DNA of 64,000 nt from an uncultured Myxococcales bacterium (lineage in GTDB: Bacteria > Myxococcota_A > UBA9042), in assembly GCA_903896545.1 (NCBI GenBank), contig CAITYF010000056.1, positions 1 through 64,000 of the forward strand. The letters are read 5' to 3'. The translations under genes and the position numbers were made by a program. The notes under the pieces were generated by a model that saw only the letters and a program-made list of their open reading frames with translations, searched no databases and was not told the origin of the DNA. Of the stretch, positions 26,570 through 33,937 are shown in pieces (positions within the stretch are counted from its first letter, which is position 1; the number at the start of each line of letters is the position of its first letter).

Positions 26570-27508
26570 ATGCCGAAGAAGGCAGCGCCAACCGAGCCCG
26601 CCGCGATGCTCGACTCCGAGTCGTCTGTGCCCGCGCGTCCCGTACGGGAAGTGATGACGCGTGAGGTTTTTGGCCTCACCGACGTCGGCTTGGTCCGCGA
26701 CGGCAATGAAGACGCGCTGTTGCTGCTGGACGAGCACAGCCTGTACGTCGTCGCTGACGGGATGGGCGGCCATAGCGCTGGTGAAGTGGCCTCGGCGTAC
26801 ACGATTGAAGCCCTCCGCGATTTCTACGAAAACGCCGAATTCACCGCACGGATCAAGCGGTATTGGCGCCGCTTGAAGCGCAAAGGCGAGACCGGTCCGG
26901 ACCGCAGCTCCCACAGCCTGCGTCTGCGTAAGGCCTCTGAGCGTGCGAACTTGACGGTGTTCACGATGGCGCAGACGCACGAACAGCTGCGCGACATGGG
27001 CACGACCCTCGTCGCCGCGAGCTTCGTGGGCAATCGCGTGTACGTGGCGAACGTCGGTGATAGCCGCGTCTACCGGCTGCGCGGCACCAAGCTGACGCAG
27101 CTCACGGAAGATCATTCGCTCCTGAACGAATACATCCGCATGAACCTGCTGCAGCCGGAGGAGATCGAGAATTTCCCCTACCGCAACGTCATCGTGCGCG
27201 CGCTGGGTCTGCAGGAGTCGGTTGTCGCCGACATCACCGTGGCGAGCGCGCGGGTAGGCGATCTGTTCCTATTGGCGAGCGACGGTCTGACCGACTTGGT
27301 GCGTGACAACGACATCCGCGACATCCTCGTCGCGGCGCCCTCTGCGGAAGCCGCGTGCTACCGCCTGGTGGAAGCCGCGAAGCTGCGCGGCGGTCACGAC
27401 AACATCACGACGGTCATCATCCGGATGCACGAGGCGAATTGGCAGCCGAAACGCTCCGCGCCACCGCCGCCGCCGCCGCCCGATTTTCCGCCGCCGCTGC
27501 CGCTCTGA
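26570..27508 (+). CDS. PP2C-family serine/threonine phosphatase (Stp-type)
   Basis: A metal-dependent protein phosphatase that removes phosphate from Ser/Thr on proteins, typically opposing Hanks-type kinases. The signature motifs are present: VRDGNEDALLLLDEHSLYVV with VADGMGGHSAGE, NVGDSRVYRLRG, LASDGLTDLV and GGHDNITTVI. The start at 26570 (MPKKAAPTEPA) is preferred because AGGA lies 5-6 nt upstream; an upstream in-frame ATG at 26543 is possible. A central region rich in Lys/Arg (residues about 100-125) interrupts the usual spacing, and the protein ends in a proline-rich tail (PPPPPPP..FPPPLPL) not typical of PP2C enzymes. No kinase gene is adjacent. Soluble; probably cytoplasmic. Confidence 0.92.
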   Translation: MPKKAAPTEPAAMLDSESSVPARPVREVMTREVFGLTDVGLVRDGNEDALLLLDEHSLYVVADGMGGHSAGEVASAYTIEALRDFYENAEFTARIKRYWRRLKRKGETGPDRSSHSLRLRKASERANLTVFTMAQTHEQLRDMGTTLVAASFVGNRVYVANVGDSRVYRLRGTKLTQLTEDHSLLNEYIRMNLLQPEEIENFPYRNVIVRALGLQESVVADITVASARVGDLFLLASDGLTDLVRDNDIRDILVAAPSAEAACYRLVEAAKLRGGHDNITTVIIRMHEANWQPKRSAPPPPPPPDFPPPLPL

Positions 27509-27568
27509 TTGCCGATTCTGGATCGCAGTGCGCCCCTTTTTTTCCAATCACATCGTCTTGAGGGTCTG

Positions 27569-28600
27569 ATGACGCGTCGTTACAAAGTCGCCGTTTTGGG
27601 TGCCACAGGTGCCGTGGGTCGTGAAATGCTCGCCGTTCTGGATGAGCTGCGTTTTCCCGTGAGCGAGGTCATCGCACTCGCTTCGTCGCGTTCCGTCGGC
27701 GAGGAAGTGGAATTCGGCAACCGCACGCTGAAAGTTCGCTTGGCGGAACCAGCAGCGTTTGACGGCGTCGACATCGTGCTGGCATCCGCGGGTTCGGGCG
27801 TTTCCAAGCAACTCCTGCCGGAAGCGGCGCGGCGCGGTTCGTTGTGCATCGACAACTCGTCGGCGTTTCGCATGGATCCGGACGTGCCGCTCATCGTGCC
27901 CGAAGTGAACCCGGACGCGCTGGGCGCGCACAAGGGCATCGTCGCGAATCCGAATTGCTCAACGATCCAAATGGTCGTGGCGTTGAAGCCGCTGCACGAC
28001 GCGGCGCAGATTGAGCGCATCGTGGTGTCGACCTACCAGTCGGTGTCGGGCGCCGGCAAGAAAGGCATCGACGAACTGTCCAACCAGACGATCTCCATGC
28101 TGAACCAGCGGCCGTTTGACGTGACGGTGCACCATGCCCGCATCGCGTTCAACACAGTGCCGCACATCGGCACGTTCATGGACAACGGCTACACGGACGA
28201 AGAATGGAAGCTCGTGCGTGAAACGCGCAAGATCCTCGGCGAACCCGAACTGCGCGTCTGCCCGACCTGCGTGCGTGTGCCCGTGTTTGCCGGCCATTCG
28301 GAGTCGATCGCCTTGGAATTCGCCAAGCCGATCTCGGCGACTCAGGCGCGCGCGCTGCTGGAACAGGCGCCGGGCGTGACGGTGGTGGACGATCCCGCCG
28401 AGAAGCGCTACCCGATGCCGATGGACTGCGCGGAGAAGAATGACGTGTTCGTGGGGCGCATTCGCGAAGATCACAGCGTGCCCAACGGCATCGCGCTGTG
28501 GGTCGTCTCGGACAACCTGCGCAAGGGCGCTGCGACGAACGCTGTGCAGATCGCGCAGCTCGCTGTCGCACGTGGCTGGGTACACGGCGCGCCGGATTGA
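27569..28600 (+). CDS. asd: Aspartate-semialdehyde dehydrogenase
   Basis: Catalyses NADPH-dependent reduction of aspartyl phosphate to aspartate semialdehyde, the branch point to Lys/diaminopimelate, Thr and Met. The start is at MTRRYKVAVLGATGAVG (27569) with GAGGG upstream, 20 codons inside the ORF-track start. The Rossmann NADP-binding motif is GATGAVGREML. The catalytic cysteine is in ANPNCSTIQ (about Cys130), and the active-site histidine is in PVFAGHSE (about His243). The 343-residue length fits the family. It follows the PP2C gene by 60 bp and may share its transcript. Its role in diaminopimelate supply fits with the wall genes elsewhere, but the enzyme is housekeeping. Confidence 0.95.
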   Translation: MTRRYKVAVLGATGAVGREMLAVLDELRFPVSEVIALASSRSVGEEVEFGNRTLKVRLAEPAAFDGVDIVLASAGSGVSKQLLPEAARRGSLCIDNSSAFRMDPDVPLIVPEVNPDALGAHKGIVANPNCSTIQMVVALKPLHDAAQIERIVVSTYQSVSGAGKKGIDELSNQTISMLNQRPFDVTVHHARIAFNTVPHIGTFMDNGYTDEEWKLVRETRKILGEPELRVCPTCVRVPVFAGHSESIALEFAKPISATQARALLEQAPGVTVVDDPAEKRYPMPMDCAEKNDVFVGRIREDHSVPNGIALWVVSDNLRKGAATNAVQIAQLAVARGWVHGAPD

Positions 28601-28652
28601 GCGCATCGGAAACAAATGCGGACGCGCGGCTGTTGGAGTGAAGTTCGACGGA

Positions 28653-28668
28653 TTTGCCAGAATGGCAC
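28653..28668. promoter_or_regulatory. Candidate enhancer-binding-protein site (shared dyad), copy 1
   Basis: TTTGCCAGAATGGCAC contains the inverted repeat TGCCA-N3-TGGCA and lies about 120 bp upstream of the sigma-54-like promoter of the 28838 gene. GTTGGGCAAA follows at 28672-28681. The same pair of elements occurs before the gspC promoter (32620-32635 and 32694-32703). Confidence 0.5.
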
Positions 28669-28771
28669 GCTGTTGGGCAAAGTAGCTCGCTTGTGTGCCG
28701 TGACGGCAGCGTCGCGGACCGGGTCGCGCGGGCAACTTCAAGTGTCTACACGGTAAAGCCGCGTGGCGAGT

Positions 28772-28786
28772 TGGCACGGACTGTGC
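28772..28786 (+). promoter_or_regulatory. Sigma-54-like -24/-12 promoter for the fused FN3/barrel gene
   Basis: TGGCACGGACTGTGC has GG and GC separated by exactly 10 bp and a full TGGCAC -24 element. The -12 element is TGTGC where TTTGC or TTGC is usual. The predicted start near 28798 leaves a leader of about 40 nt before the ATG at 28838. Confidence 0.55.
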
Positions 28787-28837
28787 ATGGTAGACAAGAC
28801 GGTGCAGAGGACCGCGCACCCGGCGAGAAGCGAGACA

Positions 28838-30628
28838 ATGAAACGGCCGACCCACAAACTTCTGGTTTCCCTCTCCACGGCGGTCGCGCTCGTGAGCGCG
28901 TTTGCCCAACCGGCGCTGGCGGCTGTGGTGCGCATCGACTCGGTCGAAGCAACGCCGAAGAACGACTTCACGCCTAGCGTCGATCGTTTTGGCCAGCCGC
29001 CGTATCAGGCCGCCGATTCGCTCGTACCGCACAACCTGAACATTGAAGATTGCAAAGCGATCTCCGCCGTTCAAACCGGCGCGCGCGTCCGCTTCACGTG
29101 GACCTGGCAGGACAAGGCGCCGCTGAACCTCACGCCGGTTTATGGCGTCAAGCTCGCGCCCCCAAGCATCAACTGCGACGCCAACAGCATGACGGAAAGC
29201 GTCACGGCGAACGGCTGCATCGTCTTGTGGTCGGACCGCAGCTTCAGCAATCCGCTGACGGCGTACGGTGAAATTGTCGACGTGGACTTCAAGACGCTAT
29301 TGGGCACCTACGCTGCCGATCCGAGCGGGATCAACTGCAACGCAAACACCGAGACGGACGTCCGGATCTACTTTGTGCTGCCGGCAACGACGATGGTGGC
29401 TGGTTCGGCGACGACCTACACCGGCACCGCGATGGCGATCCACCTCGATCTCGCGCCGCCGCCGACGCCAACGGCGGACACGCCAGCGCCCGGCAACGCG
29501 AACCTGCGGGTGACCTGGACTCAGGCGGACTCGACGGACACAACGGTTTCGGCCCGCGTGTACTGGTCCGATCAGCCGTTCACCGCGACGAACGCGACGA
29601 CGCAAACCAGCCACTCGTCGACGCTGACCGGCACGAGCTACCAGATTACAGGGCTGGAGAACGGCAAGACGTACTACGTTTCCGTGACCGCGGTGGACAA
29701 CCACGGCAATGAGAGCGCCGGTTCGCCCGTGATGACGGGCACGCCGGTCATCACCTACGACCTGTGGAGCAAGTACCAAGAAGATGGCGGCCAGGAGCAA
29801 GGCGGTTACTCGCCCTGCAGCGCCCAGCCGCGTGGCAACGCCGGACCGATGGCGCTCCTCGGCGCTTTGGGTCTCATCGTGCTGTTTCTGGCGCGTCGAC
29901 GTTCGCGCGTCCACGCTGCAAAGGCGCTGCTGCTGTTTTTCATTGCGGTGCCGCTGGCGATTCCGGTTCAGGCGCAAGCCGCTTCACCGCAGACCGCGAG
30001 CGTCGACTTTCGCGTCAGCAATTACACGCCCAGCGTCGACAAGTCGTTTCCCAGCCGCACGCCATACGCGGACGTGATGAAGGACGGCGACTTTGGCGTA
30101 GGCCTGAACATCGATTGGCGTATTTGGCACGCCTTTGGTGAATTCGCGGTCGGCATCGGCGCAGGTCGCTGGTCACATCAAGGCACGGCGCTTCTGGGCG
30201 ACGGCTCCGCCTCCAACGACAAGACGCGCATGACGATCATTCCGCTCACGCTCGACGCGACCTACCGCTTCGATGTGCTCGCTGAGCGCTACGAGTTCCC
30301 CGTCGTTCCGTACGCACGCATCGGCGCCGTCTACGGCCTCTGGTGGATGCTCGACGGCGTGGAGAACATCAGCGTCTACACCAACAAAGCCGGCAAGTCT
30401 GTGCGCGCGATCGGCGGCACCGGCGGTTTACAGGGGACGATCGGCTTGCGCCTCCTTCTGGATGTGTTCGAACCGGGCGCCGCGCGCAGCTTCGACATCG
30501 AAATGGGCGTGAACCACTCGTACCTCTTCGCGGAAGTGCAGAAGCTGTGGCTGAACGATTTTGGCAGCTCCAAGTCGATCGACCTCTCTGACACCGTTCT
30601 CGCGTTTGGCCTGGCGTTCGATCTGTGA
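28838..30628 (+). CDS. Fused FN3/MYXO-CTERM-like protein and MXAN_2562-type outer-membrane barrel
   Basis: The start is set at MKRPTHKLLVSLSTAVALVS (28838), which opens a signal peptide ending PALAA. Residues about 30-325 are secreted and include an FN3-like module (LRVTWTQADSTDTTVSARVYW, ISGLENGKTYYV-like phrasing). Near residue 325 comes a MYXO-CTERM-like tail: a Cys motif (GGYSPCSAQP), a hydrophobic helix (MALLGALGLIVLFLA) and RRRSR. Such tails normally end the protein. Here the frame continues into a second signal-like segment (AKALLLFFIAVPLAIPVQAQA) and a barrel domain of about 205 residues (VDFRVSNYTPSVDKSF, LLLDVFEPGAARSFDIEMGVN). This domain matches the MXAN_2562 family as I recall it. 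In Myxococcus these are two adjacent genes (MXAN_2561 and MXAN_2562). A true fusion, an internal start at a GTG, or an assembly indel are the alternatives. Confidence 0.85.
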   Translation: MKRPTHKLLVSLSTAVALVSAFAQPALAAVVRIDSVEATPKNDFTPSVDRFGQPPYQAADSLVPHNLNIEDCKAISAVQTGARVRFTWTWQDKAPLNLTPVYGVKLAPPSINCDANSMTESVTANGCIVLWSDRSFSNPLTAYGEIVDVDFKTLLGTYAADPSGINCNANTETDVRIYFVLPATTMVAGSATTYTGTAMAIHLDLAPPPTPTADTPAPGNANLRVTWTQADSTDTTVSARVYWSDQPFTATNATTQTSHSSTLTGTSYQITGLENGKTYYVSVTAVDNHGNESAGSPVMTGTPVITYDLWSKYQEDGGQEQGGYSPCSAQPRGNAGPMALLGALGLIVLFLARRRSRVHAAKALLLFFIAVPLAIPVQAQAASPQTASVDFRVSNYTPSVDKSFPSRTPYADVMKDGDFGVGLNIDWRIWHAFGEFAVGIGAGRWSHQGTALLGDGSASNDKTRMTIIPLTLDATYRFDVLAERYEFPVVPYARIGAVYGLWWMLDGVENISVYTNKAGKSVRAIGGTGGLQGTIGLRLLLDVFEPGAARSFDIEMGVNHSYLFAEVQKLWLNDFGSSKSIDLSDTVLAFGLAFDL

Positions 30629-31455
30629 GCGAAGTGTCCAATCCGGAAGCCGCGCGTCAGGTGCTCCTGTGGGTGCAGTTTGACGGCAGCGACTTTTGTG
30701 GGTTCCAAAAACAACTTCAGGATCGCACTGTCGCGGGTACGCTGGAAGGCGCCTGGCTGAAGATGCTGGGCGAGACCGTCGTCGCGCGCTCGTCGAGCCG
30801 AACGGATTCCGGCGTTCACGCGCGGCGCATGCCGGTGCTGATCCGCACGCAAAAGGACGTCCAACCGCGTGGCCTGATGCTTGGGCTGAACAGCTTTCTG
30901 CCCGCCGATCTCGCCGTCCAGGAAGCCGTCGACGTTCCGGCAGATTTTGACGTACGCAACGACGCGGTTGGCAAGCGCTACGTGTATCGGCTCTGGGTGT
31001 CCGAGAGCCGAGCGCCTCTGTGGCGGCGCTTTGCCTGGCAAGTGCGCGGTCCGCTGGACATTGCGGCGATGGAAGAGGCCGCACACCACTTGCAGGGCGT
31101 CCACGATTTCAGCGCATTTCGCGGCGCAGGCTGCGTCGCCAAATCGACCGTACGGCACATTCGCCGCGTGCACGTCGACGCAAGTCAGTTCCCACTGGTG
31201 CAGATCGAGGTCGATGGCAACGCGTTTCTGCTCAACATGGTGCGGATTTTCTCCGGCACGCTGGTCGACATCGGCCGCGGTCGCTTCAAGCCCGACGACA
31301 TTCCGGCGATTCTCGCGTCGCACGAGCGCACGCGCGCGGGACAAACCGCGCCGTCACACGGCCTGACGCTGGACGAAGTTTTCTACGGTCCGGCAGGCGC
31401 GCGCCAAGGGCTGGACTACAAGAATCTGCTCGCGCACATGGAAAGCGCGCGCTAG
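30625..31455 (+). CDS. truA: tRNA pseudouridine(38-40) synthase TruA
   Basis: Converts uridines 38-40 of the tRNA anticodon arm to pseudouridine. The 276-residue length fits TruA. The catalytic aspartate lies in SSSRTDSGVHA (about Asp61). FQKQLQDRTVAGTLEGAW near the N-terminus, KRYVYRLW and the C-terminal FLLNMVRIFSGTLVDIGRG are family hallmarks. It starts with GTG and overlaps the stop of the previous gene by 4 bp (GTGA), indicating translational coupling to the fused barrel gene. The coupling of a housekeeping RNA enzyme to an envelope gene is probably accidental. The convergent lipoprotein gene ends only 5 bp beyond its stop. Confidence 0.95.
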   Translation: MSEVSNPEAARQVLLWVQFDGSDFCGFQKQLQDRTVAGTLEGAWLKMLGETVVARSSSRTDSGVHARRMPVLIRTQKDVQPRGLMLGLNSFLPADLAVQEAVDVPADFDVRNDAVGKRYVYRLWVSESRAPLWRRFAWQVRGPLDIAAMEEAAHHLQGVHDFSAFRGAGCVAKSTVRHIRRVHVDASQFPLVQIEVDGNAFLLNMVRIFSGTLVDIGRGRFKPDDIPAILASHERTRAGQTAPSHGLTLDEVFYGPAGARQGLDYKNLLAHMESAR

Positions 31456-31460
31456 CCGAT

Positions 31461-32537
31461 TCACGGGATGCAGGCGAAACTACCTGAATTCCACTGACAT
31501 TTGTCCGGCGTGCAGTCCAACATCGCGATTTTGCCATTTTGGCAATACACCCAGGTGTTGGCATCGCACTTGCCTGTCGTCGTAATGAGCCCACCGCAAG
31601 CGGCGCCAACTACGGGCTTGCACTCGCCCGCGGGGCAGCCCCAGCCGGTTGGACAGGACCCGCACTGACCGCCGCAACCGTCGTCGCCGCATTTCTTGAG
31701 CGTGCCGTTGGGCAACTTGCAGCTGGGCTTGCAGATCTTTTGGATGCAGCCGTTCTTCTGGGTCGGGATGTCAAAGCCGCAGGTCTTGGTGTCGACTGGC
31801 AGGACCGCCGCGCAGTCCTTGGCGATCTTCTTGGCCAGCGCGCCTTCGCCTTCACAGGTCACGAGCACGTCGCCCTCACAGTTTCCCTTGGCCAGATCGA
31901 GACCGGCACACGCGGACGTCTTGCAAGCGCCCGCGTCGGTGCAGTACTCGGTCGACGCGCACACGCCGCAGTTCTTGCCGCAGCCGTCATCGCCGCAGAC
32001 TTTGCCGGTGCAGTTCGGTTTGCAATCGTTGGGATGGCACAAAAAGTCGATGCCGCAGTTGAACCCGGTGTCGCAGAGCCCGCATTGCCCTTGGCAACCG
32101 TCGTCGCCACACGCTTTGGTCTTACCCGCCGGTGTGGTGCAGATTTTTTGGCAGAAATCGTCGCACTTCGTTTGGTCTTTGCTGCAGAACTTGCTGCTGG
32201 GGCAAAAGCCGCAGACAGACCCGCAGCCGTCCGGTCCGCAGATCTTCGGGATTCCGGTGGCGGTATTTTTGCAGGTCTTCTGGCAGCCATCGGGAATGTC
32301 GAGGAGCGTTGCGTCGGTTACAGGTTGGTCTGTATCGCCGTCCACGACGTCGGTGCCCTGGTCGACGTCGTCGGTGCTCGCGTCGGTCAGGTCAGTCGCA
32401 TCTTCGGAAACGGAATCCGCCGCGGTGTCGCCTGCGGCATCAACGGCCACGTCATCGGGCGTCGTCGACGTCTTTGAACTCCCGCATGCGGCGACGGTAC
32501 AGGCAAAAAGGACGGCCAATGTCAGGCGAATCTTCAC
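31461..32537 (-). CDS. Cys-rich lipoprotein with CGDDGC repeats
   Basis: The start is a GTG at 32537 (VKIRLTLAVLFACTVAAC) preceded by GAGGA and giving a proper lipobox. The ORF-track start 55 codons upstream lacks a signal. An acidic, low-complexity linker (repeated Asp/Ala/Thr, residues about 25-80) leads to a Cys-rich region. At least four related units carry CGDDGC or CGPDGC followed by C..C spacings (CGDDGCQGQCGLC, CGDDGCGKNCGVC, CGDDGCGGQCGSC). Such repeats are frequent in secreted myxobacterial proteins of unknown function, probably disulphide-rich and possibly Ca2+-binding. It is divergent from the T2SS operon and may use part of the same intergenic region. A T2SS substrate role is speculative. 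Confidence 0.85.
   Translation of the reverse strand: MKIRLTLAVLFACTVAACGSSKTSTTPDDVAVDAAGDTAADSVSEDATDLTDASTDDVDQGTDVVDGDTDQPVTDATLLDIPDGCQKTCKNTATGIPKICGPDGCGSVCGFCPSSKFCSKDQTKCDDFCQKICTTPAGKTKACGDDGCQGQCGLCDTGFNCGIDFLCHPNDCKPNCTGKVCGDDGCGKNCGVCASTEYCTDAGACKTSACAGLDLAKGNCEGDVLVTCEGEGALAKKIAKDCAAVLPVDTKTCGFDIPTQKNGCIQKICKPSCKLPNGTLKKCGDDGCGGQCGSCPTGWGCPAGECKPVVGAACGGLITTTGKCDANTWVYCQNGKIAMLDCTPDKCQWNSGSFACIP
31531..31545. repeat. TTGCCA-N3-TGGCAA inverted repeat inside the Cys-rich lipoprotein gene
   Basis: TTGCCATTTTGGCAA has the same geometry (TGCCA-N3-TGGCA) as the two intergenic candidate enhancer sites. It lies in coding sequence near the 3' end, about 1.2 kb from the gspC promoter, so it may be coincidental. 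Confidence 0.35.
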
Positions 32538-32619
32538 GGAATCCTCGACGCGCGTGCCGGACACAACCGACGCTCGCTCAGCATAGCGGTCGCGGCGCGG
32601 ATCGCCAAGATCAAGGCTG

Positions 32620-32635
32620 TTTGCCAAAATGGCAC
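32620..32635. promoter_or_regulatory. Candidate enhancer-binding-protein site (shared dyad), copy 2
   Basis: TTTGCCAAAATGGCAC differs by one base from the site at 28653-28668 and again holds TGCCA-N3-TGGCA. It lies about 120 bp upstream of the gspC sigma-54-like promoter, a normal distance for an enhancer-binding protein. GTTGGGCAAA follows at 32694-32703, as in the other region. Confidence 0.55.
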
Positions 32636-32738
32636 AGCGAATCGCTGCAAGCGAGCCAGACGTGCCAGCACGGCGCGCGCTTTGCGCTAGCGAGTTGGGC
32701 AAACCGGCGGATCAATGACGATCTTTTTTTACACAAGC

Positions 32739-32754
32739 TGGCACGAAGCTTGCT
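32739..32754 (+). promoter_or_regulatory. Near-consensus sigma-54 promoter of the T2SS operon
   Basis: TGGCACGAAGCTTGCT matches the sigma-54 (RpoN) consensus TGGCAC-N5-TTGCW, with GG at 32740-32741 and GC at 32752-32753. A T-rich stretch precedes it. Transcription is predicted near 32764, about 57 nt before the gspC ATG. Sigma-54 promoters need an ATP-dependent activator, which is not encoded in the window. Confidence 0.75.
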
Positions 32755-32820
32755 TCTACAACGTACGGGCCACTGCGCCCGCAACCCAAAGCCGCCGAGC
32801 GGCACGCGGAAGTTGAACGG

Positions 32821-33870
32821 ATGGAGACCCTTATCAAACGGCATTTCTGGGTGATCAACCTGCTGGGGCTGGGCATCATTGCTTGGCTGGCGGCGGGTTC
32901 GGTCAACGCCGGCGTCGGTGTGCTGCTGGCCAAAGCCGGTCGCGGTGAAGACAAGGTCAACATCGCAGCGGCGACGGGCGACACGCGCGTGCAAAAGCGT
33001 CTGACGGACGGCCGCGTGCACGAAACATCGGGTGCGGAAATGTATGGCCGCAGCATCTTCCTGATCGAAGAACCGCCAGAGCCCGAGGAAGCGGAAGAGA
33101 CGGATCAAAACGGCGAAGAAGGTGCGGACGGCGTAGGCGCCGAGAAGCCGCTGGAAGCGACCTACGAACCGACGACGCTGCCGATCAAGCTTCTGGGTAC
33201 GATGGTGGTGAAACCCGCGGCGTTCTCATCGGGCTCGGTGGAAATCGACAAGAAAGAGCAGAAAGTGGTGTCGGTGGGCACCGTGCTGCTCGATGGTAAG
33301 GCGGAAGTCGTGCTGATCGCGCGCAATTTCCTCGTGCTGAAGGAAGACAACAAGCTCACCGTGGCGCTCATGTTCACCGGCAAAGAAGGCGAAGCGGCGG
33401 CTACACCCGCGGTGCCAGGTCAGCCAGGTCAGCCGACGCCGCCCCCGATGCCCACGCCGCCGATCGATCGATCGCCGCCGCGGCCCGCGGTGCCCACGCC
33501 CGCGACCAGCAGCAAAGCGGGCGACGTGCCGGGCGTGAAGAAGACCGGGCAGTATTCGTACGAACTGGAACGCAAGCACGTGCAGGACAAGATCAAGGAC
33601 GTCACCAAGTTGGGCAGCGAAGTGCGCCCGGTGCCGAACTACCGCAACGGCAAGTACGACGGCGTCAAGATGCTGGGCATGAACGACTCCAGCCTCTTTA
33701 AGGAAATCGGCTTTGAAAACGGCGACATCTTGCAGTCGGTGAACGGCGAAAAGATGGACAGCGCCAACAAGTCGCTGGCGCTTTACGAGGCGCTGAAGAG
33801 CAAATCGCGGTTGACCATCCTGATTGAGCGGGACGGGATCGCCAAGACGTTGCGCTACACGATTCAGTGA
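32821..33870 (+). CDS. gspC: Type II secretion inner-membrane protein GspC
   Basis: Links the inner-membrane platform to the secretin. The 349-residue protein has a short cytoplasmic start, one membrane helix (VINLLGLGIIAWLAAGSVNAG, residues about 12-32) and an acidic linker. A homology-region domain (LPIKLLGTMVVKPAAFSSG, residues about 120-190) is followed by a Pro-rich linker (residues about 195-235). The C-terminal PDZ-like domain carries FENGDILQSVNGEKMDS. First gene of the operon, 67 bp before gspD, behind a sigma-54 promoter. The PDZ domain is the region known in other systems to take part in substrate selection. Confidence 0.92.
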   Translation: METLIKRHFWVINLLGLGIIAWLAAGSVNAGVGVLLAKAGRGEDKVNIAAATGDTRVQKRLTDGRVHETSGAEMYGRSIFLIEEPPEPEEAEETDQNGEEGADGVGAEKPLEATYEPTTLPIKLLGTMVVKPAAFSSGSVEIDKKEQKVVSVGTVLLDGKAEVVLIARNFLVLKEDNKLTVALMFTGKEGEAAATPAVPGQPGQPTPPPMPTPPIDRSPPRPAVPTPATSSKAGDVPGVKKTGQYSYELERKHVQDKIKDVTKLGSEVRPVPNYRNGKYDGVKMLGMNDSSLFKEIGFENGDILQSVNGEKMDSANKSLALYEALKSKSRLTILIERDGIAKTLRYTIQ

Positions 33871-33937
33871 GCGGGCAAACTTTGTGTGAGTTTTCGCGTC
33901 GTTAGACGCACACCTGGTCGGCCAACGGCTGGGCGAG

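Noticed and set aside
24397-26802. 801-codon minus-strand ORF
   Set aside because: Antisense to HU, asnS and the PP2C gene; no recognisable domain.
28661-28677. TGGCACGCTGTTGGGCA as another sigma-54 promoter
   Set aside because: The GG-to-GC spacing is wrong; the sequence is better explained as the TGCCA-N3-TGGCA dyad plus GTTGGGCAAA.
32722-32730. T-run before the gspC promoter as an intrinsic terminator
   Set aside because: No stem-loop lies directly upstream; the T-run more likely belongs to the AT-rich flank of the sigma-54 promoter.
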